A stretch of 64,000 nucleotides of DNA from the NCBI RefSeq assembly GCF_021134715.1, contig NC_060024.1, forward strand, positions 12,276,001 through 12,340,000, read 5' to 3'. The position numbers were made by a program, and so were the translations under genes. Below the pieces are notes generated by a model. It had not been told where the DNA came from and searched no databases. It worked only from the letters and a program-made list of their open reading frames with translations. Positions 52,566-64,000 of the stretch are shown in pieces. Positions within the stretch are counted from its first letter, which is position 1, and the number at the start of each line of letters is the position of its first letter. This DNA is from Daphnia pulex. Taxonomy: Eukaryota > Arthropoda > Branchiopoda > Diplostraca > Daphniidae.

Positions 52566-54131
52566 TCCATCCATTTCACCCTCCCTCCCCCTCATTCTCT
52601 ATTTTCTCCCTCCCTCCCCCCCTTTTCGTGTTTGAAAGGGAGTTCCGTCCAACACAAAAAGTATAGATCTTATCCGTTTGGATGGATGGACCAGACGTGA
52701 TGCATCCGCTTGGGTTTGGACCAATCAGCGAAAAGCCTGGGCAGAGGGACACACACAAAAAAGAGAAAGAGAAAAAGAAAGAAAGAAATGCAATGCTCCA
52801 AACACAAAAAGGAAAAATATCAGGAAAGAAAAAAAGAATCGCCGAGAGACACAAAAACAAAAACAAAACAGAAGGGCGTGTACCCTAAACTCTGATGATC
52901 TTCCCAATCTCATTATGAAGAGTTCCCAATCAAACAGAAAGGTTATGCATGTCCGTCTAGCTGATAATTCAATGCAGAGCAAAATGGTCTTGCGCTGGCA
53001 CACACCTTTATTTAACTAAATAAATAAATATGACATCAAACTTTACTCATTCGAAAAAAGAAAAAAAAAAAAGAAAAAAGCCCCTCCCATTTCCCGGAAG
53101 GTAGAAACTCCAACCGTTAGCCGCAGAGTCCGTTTTCAATTGCTCTCATCCACCGAGAGCTCACCGTGCCATAATTGTGCAGGGGGGAAGTTCTTCCAAC
53201 TCTTCTCCCAGTATAACCAATTCAAGAGTTGATTTTCATTCTCCCAAAAAGAAAAAAAGATTCGACGCAACAAAAGAGTAATGGAGTGTCTCGACACTCC
53301 TGGAACAGTAGTTCCAAAAGGGGGAAGAAAACAAAAAAACAAACAAAACCAACGAAACCCCCCCCGAAAAAATCTTACGCAAACACAAATTCCATCCTTT
53401 CGTCATTATAATAAAAAGCCACACACACCAATCGACCCCGCAGAACCTTAGATGGACCCCCCTCCAATAAAGGAGGAAGCGTTGCGGATGGAAAGAAAAA
53501 GAAATAAAGCGCTTCGCCAGCATGCGACTTTTTGTATTTTATTATTTCTCGACCCCCTCGAAAAAAAAATATTCCATCAAGATGCTCCAATGTGTGGCCA
53601 CCGAAAGATGATGTACAGTATTCCCCCCACCAAACAGGAAGAGAAGTTAAATCAATAAATAAATACAGACACAAAAAACACGCAACCCAAATGTTATGTA
53701 CATAACAGAGTTGGTAAGAAGCGATAGACGCTTATGGTTGTGCCAGAAATATATACATACTATGTATAAATACTACTACTGCGTATATATATTCCCCCAA
53801 ATAATTTTTTTTTTCTTTTTTCGCTTCAGGAAAACGGAGCGAAGGGGATGGATGGGCTTCGCTCCGGCTGCATCCTCCCCCTCCGCGCTTCCTATACTAC
53901 GGAAGGCCACGACTCGTACACTACATCTTCCGTCGCTGACATCAACGACGGAGGAGGAGGAGGAGTAACTGACGAGAGAGAAGAGGAATGAAAGAAAGAA
54001 GAAGAAGAAAAAAGGCCAAGTTAGTATTGATTTTGTTGTACGTCTCCTTTGCCTAGCTGTGCTCCCGCTCTGCCCTCCAATCCGCACGAAGCGCTTTGCC
54101 AGTAAGTTGCTGGAAAAGCGTTTCGCTTCAA

Positions 54132-54152
54132 TGTTGTTGTTGTTGTTGTTTT
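54132..54152. repeat. (TGT)n tract
   Basis: About seven TTG units in intergenic DNA. Confidence 0.9.
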
Positions 54153-57100
54153 GTTTTGCTTCCTCTCTCTCTATCCTGTCATCGTTTCGACGCCATTTTG
54201 AAAGGGCGGTGGTGTGTGCAATCGAGTCCTCCGTTCGCTCACACAAATTCGTGCGGGAGCGTCGTCGTCGTCGTCGGAGCCAAAGGCGATGACGCCCGGA
54301 ATTTTTCTAATTCACTGACCCCGTCGAGATGATGTATATTCCGTTGATGCGGCGCACACTATATATCTCCACCAGCCCAGTCTTTCGCAGAGAGAGAGGA
54401 AAAAATAGAGAACACTTACTAACTTTTGTTGTTTTCATTTTATTTTATTTTTCCCGTTGATGGATCGGCGGACGTCCAGTAACGACTTGCACACACATAT
54501 CGTTGGCAACAACAGTTCTTCCACTTTTTTTTTTCGGGTGATGTTGTTTAATGTTGTCCTCGCCTCTCCTTCATTCTCTGATGGCACGAGGCCGGGGCGA
54601 AACAAATATACGACGGCCATCAACAACAACAGCAACTGCTACCCATAGTATAAAAGAGAAACAACAACAACTCGCCAATTTCCAGCGTCAACAAGTCACG
54701 AAAAAGTGCGATTGGTTACGCTCCGCTCGCACGATGTTTATGTTGGTTATATAGCGTCCAAACAACAAGCTGGGGAGAAAGAAGGAAAAAACTGATCAAT
54801 GTCGTGAGTGTTAACATTTACGTTCCCATTCGATTCACCTACGGAATTCAGTCCAGCCAACCACCTACGCCGTTTGCTTGTACGTTTTTAACAATCATCT
54901 ATATAACTCATCAGAAATAAGGATCTACAAAAATTAAAGAATACGAAAATAACTCGGGAAACGCTCGGTGCCACGCAGTCGGTGCAACCCAGCACTGCAA
55001 TCATCTCGTTTCACCTGGATGATGACGTGCGAAAGCGCAGTTCTTATGACGTTCAAAAAAGTTACATATCCATCCATCCGATAAGAGAGAAAGAGAGACC
55101 GACTACCTTTTATCAAAATGGACTGAGGTAGTAGTTTTTTGGCCAGCCCCGCAGGACTGGCTCTCCTTTTGTTTAGTTAGGTTGAAAAAGGGATAAAATA
55201 CGACCGATGACTTCATTGGCTTGATGAAGGCCTGTCCAGCCAAAGAAAACTACAGAGCAAGGAGCGAGATAACATCGTTATTATTGAACTCGCCCACAGA
55301 CCAAATGGGATCCTTGGACAGCAGTTAAGTTAGTAGGCCGGCGGTAACAAAATAAAGGAAAAATATAAAAAAAGATATGGCAAAGTCGGGAATTGATGGA
55401 TGGAATCGACGAAAGATAAAAGAAGTGCGCACACACACAAAATGGATGAGAGGGGCGAGAGAGATAGTCGGAACGGGTTCACATATTCGTGACGAATTCG
55501 ACCGCATGTAGGGTGCGTTCATCTTGGGGCCTACATTATCCAAAGTGGAAAGGAGTTGCGACAGGGGGGAAAAAAGAAAAACGAAATTTTACAAAAAGAA
55601 TGGACCTAGAAAAATACCCTCGGTGGCGAGTTAAAGTAGAAAAAAATACGAACACAAGTAGGAAAATGTGGGCATGTTGTATCCTATCCACACACACACA
55701 GCTGCGGCTTGTGTACGTGCATGCGCCCTCACCCAAAAAAGAAGAAGAAGAAAAAAAAAAGTCCGACTGGTTTACGAGTCCAATTGTTCGTCGGTCGCCT
55801 TAAATTTACTTTTTTTTTTCCATCCAAGGAAAGAAGGAGGAATACAAGACCATTTTTCACACGACCGCAAGGTAATACAATCGGTGGATATGTCAAGGAA
55901 TTACCTACAACCCCGACAACGATCAAGACCGAATTCTAAAAATAAAAGCCGAAACATTTCAGAGCTACAGAAATAAAGAAAAAAGATGAAGGACGTTCCG
56001 CGTCTTAAATGGAATTGAATTGGAATCGGTGAAAATAAAGACATTATGAACGTATAGTTACCTCCCACGGTCTGGCCTACGAGTGTGTCGACGAGCCAGG
56101 GCGTGGCTGTACACAAGAAAATAAGCGGGTGGGAATATTACAGAGGGAAAAAAAAAGGAAAAGAGCGGACAAAAAAGAAAAGAAGAAAAATACAGACTCT
56201 CCTTTTTGACTTGCACGCTATCTCTCTCACTCGACTCTCTCTGGAGGCGTCTGTGTTTCGTGCACTTGCCTATTCTTCTTTTCTGTCTGTCTAGCGCGTA
56301 TTTCTTATTCGTCTTTTTTCGGGGTCCGCGCGCGTCTGGGCATAAATCAAACCCTACCCAAATATGGCCATCGACTTGATAACAAGCTGGCAACGAAGAG
56401 GTTCAAAAAAAAAAAATAAAATATGAAACTATCAAGAGAGAAAAACCTGCGCAAAGCATCGCCGTCCCCTTTTGTGTTTTGCAACCAATCGCTTCTTTCC
56501 GACCTCTTCATTATTACTGGGTCCCGTTTTTTTTTTCTTTTCTGGCCGCCAACAAAATCATCATCATCATTCATCAGCCAAGATGATGGGGGCCAGTTTG
56601 AGAGGGGTTGAACGGAACTTTAAGTTGGATGGCTTCATCCAACTAGTTACTCATTAAAGAGGGCGACAGAAGCAACAACAAAAGCTGAAAAAAAGACACA
56701 CGTCGTTTAAAAAATGAGGAACAAAAAAGAGTTCGTGATCGCAACTTAACTTTGGACCCTTTCGGCGTGATCGTGAAAGAAGAAGGAGAAGGAAAATAAC
56801 GACGCCGATGCAAGACAATGAACCGATATGAACCCCGCAGGGTCCATCCACAAACCTTGAACTAAACCTTCCCCCTTTATTTTGTTCCCATCCAAACGTC
56901 TCAATTTAAAATGGAGAAGAGAAAAAACCCGAAAAAAGATATAAACAACTTTTCTTCTTCTTCTCCTTTGGTAATTTATTTAGGTAGAGATAGTAGCAAC
57001 TAACGTTTTATAGAGGAATTTAAGTCGCTAATCTCTTTGTCTCTCCATCCATCTGACGGTATGCTGGCTTCATTATCTGAAGAAAACCGCCGGCTCCGCT

Positions 57101-58508
57101 ACCAAGAGGAATTATCTCTTTGCCTGTTGTTGTGCGCTCGTAAATCGACCAACAAGAGAGAGGAAGCACTTTTGCTATACACCACTATACTTGCCACAGC
57201 TACAACACGTTTATGAAAATGCATTTTGAACTTACCATCTGCCGATTGTTGTTCCTTCGTCGGCTTTCTCAGTCCAGCAGCTCCATCCAATGGATTCCAC
57301 AATCTTTTAAAAAACAAAAGAAAATAAAATGATTATTATTGGACAAACTCAATCAAAAAGAAATCGCATTCAAACTGTTTTGAAATTTCATTCGCTACGG
57401 TAATTGGAAGCTTAAAAGCTCGGCCATTTCAGTATTTCATCAAGGTGCGGTCGAGATGAATAGATCAACTTTAAACCCCCCAAAAAAAGGAGTGTGAAAA
57501 AGTGAAAACGAGAAAAACAATTTCAATTTGGAAACACAAAAAAACCAAAAGGATATAACAATAAAAAGCGAATAGGCCTAGAAGTGAGCCCCCCATCTTA
57601 TAACCCCCTCTATAACCGATCGCCTATTTCCATGAAGTAGCCAGAGCCACTATATCCAGCCTACACATGAGAAACTATAAGGAGAATAGCCATTTCGGGG
57701 CGGTTTTATTTTTATTTTTACGATGATTTTTATGATATTGACTGGGTTTTTACTCCGCCGCTTCTGCTGCTGCTTCTTCTTCTTCCTTCTGCTGGTGCGG
57801 TGGTGTTATACAAGAGTCGTGAAAATAAAATAAAAAATAAATTGGGGAGAGAGAGAGAGTGAGTGAGGGAAAAGAAAAACCAGAACACACCAAAGTTTTC
57901 TCGTCTCTTGTCAAAATAAAAACGCGCACCGCTCGCGCTCATTTTCGCCTCTTTCTCTCACTGGAAATAGTCAAAAAAAAATTTTAACGATTATTTCCCC
58001 TCTCTCGAGTGACTCAAACTTTTATTTTATTTGTCTCTCCCCGTGTTGCGTCACACGCCATAAGACACTTGTCTAGCGGCAGTAATCTTTAAAGCTCTGC
58101 AACTTCTTAAAAACCAAAGGAAAAACAAAAGACAAACAAACAAAACGGTGCGCTATAAAGTGACAGACTGGCCACAACGACCACTTGAGGTCTTGTGCTC
58201 TAAGAGGGGAGGCTAAACAAATAAACAAAAAAAAACAACACGTAAAAAGCAAAAGAATAATAATAATAAAAAAACAAACGGCAAATAAAATAAAACGACG
58301 GTGTACATATTGAATGTAATGGCGTCCATTTCAGCCGCCGTGATGACTCTAAATAGCATAGTCGTTGATTCCTTGGCGAACGGTAGCGCTTGAAAAATAA
58401 AAGGGATAAAAGAAAGAAGAAGAAGAAAAAAGGGAACCGTCGTAAAGATGATGATGATGACGCCATCGACCATACAAGAAGAAGAAGAGAAAAGAGCCAG
58501 CCAAAGTT

Positions 58509-58527
58509 ACACACACACACACACACA
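58509..58527. repeat. (AC)n microsatellite
   Basis: 19 bases of AC repeat, followed after a short gap by CAG units. Confidence 0.95.
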
Positions 58528-58796
58528 TCCAGCAGCAGCAGCGGGGGGCTTTTTTCTGTGTTGAAGTATCTCGTTCGGGATAGGATCGTTTCGTCGAGTC
58601 TTTATATACACACAGACACTTGCACGGTGCCTGCCCTCATCAAAATGACCCTAATAACTTGATTGAATTGCGCATAAACATCAAGTCGAATAGGCCATCA
58701 AAAGCCCTCGGAAAAAAAAGAACCATCTCTTCTCTTCTAGCAGTGGCTCAGACTATATCACGGCCGGCTCTCGACACACCATAGAAAACGCGTGTA

Positions 58797-58819
58797 ACAC
58801 ACACACACACACACACACA
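58797..58819. repeat. (AC)n microsatellite
   Basis: 23 bases of AC repeat. Confidence 0.95.
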
Positions 58820-61800
58820 TTTTTTATTATTATGATGATGATTATTTTGTGTTTGTGTTTCCTTTTTTTTTCTTTTAGTTTTGGTTACACCGTCGCCGTC
58901 GTCGTGATTGCTGAATCACATCCGATGTGTTTTATAGACAAACAACACAACTCCTGCCGCTGTGAAAATGGCCCATTGCTGATATTGTTATTGCCCATTT
59001 GGTGGTTTTGTTATAGAAACGGACGTTTTATTTATTTTTTTTCTTTCTTTCAACTCACACAACAATCAAGAAGAACTTATCCATCAATCCAAACGGGCAA
59101 TTCAACACAACAACGGCCTTCACACAGCATTGGTTGACAAATAACGGCAGCAGCTCATTCCTGTTCATCATTTCCCAACGAGAGAAAGACACGAAGCAGA
59201 GAGAAAAAAACAAAAATACAGCGATAGCAATTGTAACTTGTAATTGTCTTGAATTTTCTTTTGGCATGACAAGATGCAATTGTAAAAAAAAGAGAAAATA
59301 CAAGGAGTCATAGATTACTTTCTATATTTATTATTTTGTTTTTCCTTCCCCCTCAAATTAAAGTTGCTGCACTGAAAAAAATCAAATAAAACATAACCAG
59401 TGCGGGTTATGTAGGCCTCCCAAAATGTTTCAACTCAAATTCTTAACTCTCTCTCCGGCTGTATTCGAAGGCCGAATCCAAGTTGTAAAAAAAAATAGGG
59501 GGGACGACACATCCAGCAGACTTTGTGTGTAAGCTTAATACTACGTGTCTTATATTTTAGGCCTAGAAAAGCGACAAGAGTTTGAAAAAAGGGGGGGCTG
59601 GATAGCGGATCCCCACCAATATAACCCCTTGTATAAAATCTACCAAGAGAGCGAGAGAGAGAGTGGTGGTGGTATATTCATATATTGGATTCCTATGGGC
59701 CTTCCCTTAAGAGTTATACAATCTCTCCTGTTATTGGGAAAGAAACCTTTTTTCTTTCTTGTGTATTGCGCTGGATATATATAACCCCAAAAAGAAGAGA
59801 AGGATGGAACATAAAAATTGAAGGCAAGAAGAAGAAGAAGAAGGAAAGAAAAGGGACAGTCTTGGCGGCGGATAACTGCTCTAAAACGTAACCCTTATCT
59901 CTTTTCTCTTGGGTCTCCCCCCGAAAAAACAACCATGGGTTGGGCGCAACCGGCACATACACACACACACATAGTGCGCATACACACACACACCATATAG
60001 GCCCTGGCCAATTTTTATTTGGGGTGGGCATCCTCCTCTTCCCAATAAAACGCGGAGAAGAGCAAAGAAGCCAAAGAGTCGTAAAAAATGCATATCCCTT
60101 CTTTGACTCTGTGTGTCCTTCGACCCTTTTATACACGTATATATACATCTATCCTATCCGTGTGGCTATGCAAGAGGTCCCCCCCGATATCACCCGTTTT
60201 TCTTCCGACGCAACACCCGACTGACCCCCCAATTCTTCGCAATATAACCGTCACAGACTCACACAGCCGAAGACGAGGGGGTAAAAACTTCTCTAGCTGG
60301 AAAGAGGGGGTTATAAAAAAAAGAACGGCTGTAACAATTTCCTTCGGAGTATAACCCCAATAACATCTCCAGCATCTTTGTATAACTTTCCCCACCAGAA
60401 GAAGAACTGGAAGAAGAAATAGAAAAAAGGACACGCCACATTCTTGAGCGACTCCTCCTTGATCGGCCGTGGCATGTCCTTCTCACAATCACATCAGTTC
60501 CGACTCTGAGGCTTGACCGATCACAATGTTTTGAGCAGCTCGATCACAGAGACATTGTCCTTCAAAAAAATCAAAGTCAAAACCCGATCGAAAAAAAGTT
60601 TCGTTGCCCATTCCGTCCATCTGATGGACTCGCAGACAGTGGAGCGCTGTCCGTCCAGCAGCGCTTGACGACACAGTAGTTAGTTAATAGCTAGTCTCAA
60701 TATATAACCCAGTCAGTGAGTTGGTGATCGTTCAGGTGCAACTAGAAAAAACCCAACAAAAAACAACAACGTTGGACATCCGAAAATATTTCGTCGCAAT
60801 CATTATCGGCATCCATCCATCCATCCGTCTGGCTCCCACAAGTGCGGACCTTGTTACCTTTTTTCGTGCGTGTGTTGTGTGAGTGTGTGTCTGTGTTTCG
60901 AGGCCTCCAGAAAAGAAAAAATTGTTGAGGTAGTCGAGAGAGAGAGAAAGAAAGAGAGAAAGAGGAGTCGAAAATTGCGAGTTTCCTGTCTGTTGGTTGA
61001 GCGGAAAGTGCCGGGCCGATGACGACGCCGAAGGACGGCCATTTCCACGCCCGACGCCAACGGATTACGCAAACCGCGACTACTCCCTCCTCCTGCTCCG
61101 CCGCCGTCTTCTTCTCTCTTTCTCCTTATTTTATCGCTTCATTTCCACAAGAGATTCGGCAAAAGAAAACGCAACTAAGAGCCGCAAAAAGTCCTGGGTG
61201 AGTTCACAGTTCTTTTTATCCTCCTTTTAAAAAATAATTTCCCGCGCTAGTCATACATTAGCGAATAACCTTATCGCCAAACTCCGAGCGATTGGCACCG
61301 ACCAATAGATTGACTCTCAAAACAGCAGTTGGATCGTCGATTTCAACACAGTTACAAATTTTTCAAAAACATTTTTTGGGTGGTTTTTAAAAGTTAAAAG
61401 GGACTCGGCGGCGATGTTCAAGGAGCCTCCCAGGAGTTGTAGGCCTAACGCTAAAGGCGGCGGTTCAAATGGCTAATAAAAAACTTTTAAAAAGCACTTT
61501 GTGACGAATTGTGCCCAACTGTTTACCCCAAAACACATTACAGGCCTATCATTCTTCACCATTTTCTCTCTCTCGAAAAGTCAACTAACGATATACTATA
61601 TATTTGTTGATTCAATTTGTTGGTATCGAGAATAACCGCTGAAACGCTTCGAAAGATCATTAGGAGCCCCCCTCACCGAAATAGGCCTAAAGGTCACCGT
61701 ATAGGATATACTATCTAGTCTGCGCATACATGTAGCCTACTAAAAACCGACTTGGATAAATCATTCTTGGTAATAGCAGCAAGCCAGCACACGCGTATTG

Positions 61801-62327
61801 ATGATTGTTTTACTTTTTATTTTATTTTTTCCCGGGGAATAACGAAGAAAACAAACTGCGGTCGATGTTTTTTTTTTGTTTTTGTTTTTTTCTCTTCTTC
61901 TTCCTCCGTTCGTGACTATTGGTGCGAGTTTTTTTTTTGGGAAGCCAGCGTCGGCATAACGAAGTATTTATCCCTTTTTATTTTTTTGCCCGTCTTTCCT
62001 TTCTTCTCCAACTTCTCTCCCAGTGACTTTCGGTTGGTGTCGACTCACGACGCCCAAATTACGTGTGTAGATTAGAGAAGAGACGACACACAAACAGACA
62101 AACACAGACACAGCGGCGCGCAAAGTCAAGCCAAGTATGCCGCGTGAATGTTATATAGGACCGGACGGGGTGGAGCGGCGGCCGCAAGAGAAGAAGAAAA
62201 AAACCAAACCAAACAAAAATGACTCCAGTAGAGTGAAAAGAGAGCGCCCAGCAACGTCGACGGCTATACTAAAACCTACACTTCTCTATACGCATAAGAA
62301 ATATCAGTAATATGTAATTTAGTCAGA

Positions 62328-62346
62328 GCTGCTGCTGCTGCTGCTG
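62328..62346. repeat. (GCT)6 tract
   Basis: Six GCT units. No open frame around it suggests a poly-Gln, poly-Leu or poly-Ala protein. Confidence 0.9.
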
Positions 62347-62405
62347 GCTGCCCAATTTCTTGCCGTCTTTACGCACAAGTCGCGTTTCGTAACAACATTA
62401 CACAA

Positions 62406-62420
62406 CGGCGGCGGCGGCGG
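62406..62420. repeat. (CGG)5 tract
   Basis: Five CGG units in intergenic DNA. Confidence 0.9.
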
Positions 62421-64000
62421 TTCCATTTCCCACACACGGCCCCAACAGTCCGTGTTTTCTTTTTCCTTCTCATTTAAATGACCAAATAAATAAATACATG
62501 TTGACTGAAATGTATATCCACATCGCGATGTGCATATATACTCGAGTAGTATACATACAGCCAGAGAAATATGCGTGTTAATGCTTCCAGTATATACATA
62601 CGTACGTATATATACTACATATACTCAGAGCGTACGAATATAATCATGATAATTATCTGGGCGTCGTCGACTTCTTCTTCTTCAGTTCGGTGGCTTCGAC
62701 GTGGTGGTGTTTGTCTACTCTACGACATCTAATACAGAAATCTTATAGCTACTGCCTAGCCAGCCCATAACTACACATGTGTACAGTTGGGATATATACT
62801 TGCTAGTGGCCTACTATTTCTACCATTTCCGCCGAAGCTCGCTAGCTCTCAATGACTGCACTGTTTATTCTTCTTCTTCTTGTATAGTTCCTCACATCCG
62901 GCGCGTGAGGTCGGGAGGGGGGATATGCTATCTGGAAAATGTTATACATAACGTCAAACTGAAATCATAATAATCATAATCATAATAATAATAGGCCGTA
63001 TACTAAATACATAAAATATAATGAATTGCGGGGGCCGTGATCAGGGCTGCGTGAAGCTGCCGGGACACGCGGAAAATAGAAAAGAAAAAAAAACAAGAGT
63101 CCCATAGCTATGGGAGCCGAGTAGAAGGCAGAAGACGAGAGTTCCGTTCCGCAGATATAACTACGGATGGTTTCCTTGTCTCCATAAATATTTCCCAAGT
63201 CGAAAGAAACAGAGGAAGGAGTCGGAAGAGAAAGAAGAAGAAGAGCTAGGGCGATCTATCGGATGCTGCTGGCAGCAAATCAAGAAGACGACGGCGACGA
63301 CGTACAGTAGTAGTGTAGTAGCACTTTGGATGACTGCCATAACACAAAGTGAAATACTTTTGTAGACATCACCGTAGGCTCAAACTGGGAAAATCTATAT
63401 TTATTCAAGGATTCACATCATTTTGTTTTAAAAAAAAAAAAGAAAAGTCATGAGACAAAAATTTACAAGATTTGGACAGGAAAAAAACAAAAGTGCCGGG
63501 CGCTATATGGAAAGGTTATTCGTTTTAAGGTTGTGACCCCCTTCGAAAAAATAAAAGGTGGTCATCGATATAAACTATCTTGGATAGAGGGGATACCTTG
63601 TAACTCTAATTTCAAATTGTTTTACTAGCTATCGGCTTTTGTTTTTTTTATGGCCTCCCTTCGATTGAACCGAGAAGTTGCGTCTGATTGTGTCCTGAGC
63701 GAGAGTCGGTGAGGTACTCTCATGAGCGCCAAAGGACTCAAGGACGAAAGAGATTGTCAAAAAAGGGAAAAAATCCTTCATCCTCGAGTCTGGGACACAA
63801 ACACAGGTCTGCTGCCTATTCATTTATTTATAAGCTCGCTCAGATTCTAGAGTGCGCATAATAGTCTAATATACAAAGTTATACTGCTATCAGAGAAGTA
63901 GGATACCTATAGGCCTATTTTCGATCCTCCCTTTCCAGAACACCCTTGACATGGGAGAGCCAACAAAATAGGGGGTCCCTTTCGCTATAGTGTCGAGGCT

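Larger units (their letters stand above)
48615..64000. other. Intergenic, repeat-rich, no gene seen
   Basis: Same character as 39-48 kb: GAA/TTC, CA, GA tracts and short homopolymers, with only low-complexity open frames. From 57.5 kb onward there are repeated short motifs, TAGGCCTA (five copies) and TATAACCCC (five copies counting both strands), of unknown meaning. No homeobox, tRNA, rRNA or transposon protein is recognised. Confidence 0.6.

Noticed and set aside
61437..61480. GGTTCAAAT, considered as a tRNA B box
   Set aside because: No A box at the right distance and no cloverleaf can be drawn. No tRNA was found in the window.
62591..62615. ATACGTACGTAT-like sequence, considered as another iab-8 site
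   Set aside because: It is part of an alternating TA/CG-rich stretch, not followed by A, and lies far from any inferred 3'UTR.

Overview
The window is arthropod genomic DNA from a Hox cluster. Its one confident protein-coding feature is the last coding exon of abdominal-A (abd-A) on the + strand (14510-15012), with a complete homeodomain, the abd-A-type extension after it and a Gln/His-rich tail. The homeodomain does not fix the species. The very dense (GAA)n/(TTC)n, (CA)n and GA-rich tracts, and a last intron longer than 14.5 kb, make me think of a branchiopod crustacean such as Daphnia; that is a guess from overall impression.

Layout. 1-14509 is most likely the 3' part of abd-A's last intron, since no YPWM-type exon is visible. 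14510-15012 is the exon. 15013 to about 20230 is inferred to be a 5.2 kb 3'UTR: the first canonical AATAAA after the stop is at 20205, with a GT-rich tract behind it. This stretch holds nine copies of ATACGTAA, all on the sense strand. That 8-mer is the ideal seed match for the Hox-cluster microRNA iab-8-5p (seed recalled from memory). About 20.2-26.8 kb is simple-repeat-rich noncoding DNA. From about 26.8 to 38.9 kb the composition changes to ordinary AT-rich sequence almost free of microsatellites. At its heart is a giant inverted repeat: two 4828-bp arms (27415-32242 and 32357-37184) around a 114-bp loop. Every paired position I compared agrees with x + y = 64599. The same block holds a cluster of CTCF-like motifs (variants of CCACTAGATGGCG), including one in each arm, a pair at the inner ends of the arms, and a 69-bp element with 13-bp terminal inverted repeats. 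From 38.9 to 64 kb the repeat-rich noncoding sequence resumes, with no recognisable gene.

How it may work together (inference). Hox clusters are normally collinear, so the DNA 3' of abd-A would face Ubx, though no Ubx exon is in the window. abd-A would be under strong post-transcriptional control by the cluster's own iab-4/iab-8 locus, as known in Drosophila. The CTCF-like block is a candidate insulator or boundary, or a transposon-derived source of such sites. The palindrome may be a real recent inverted duplication or foldback-type element, or an assembly artefact; long reads across the junctions would decide.
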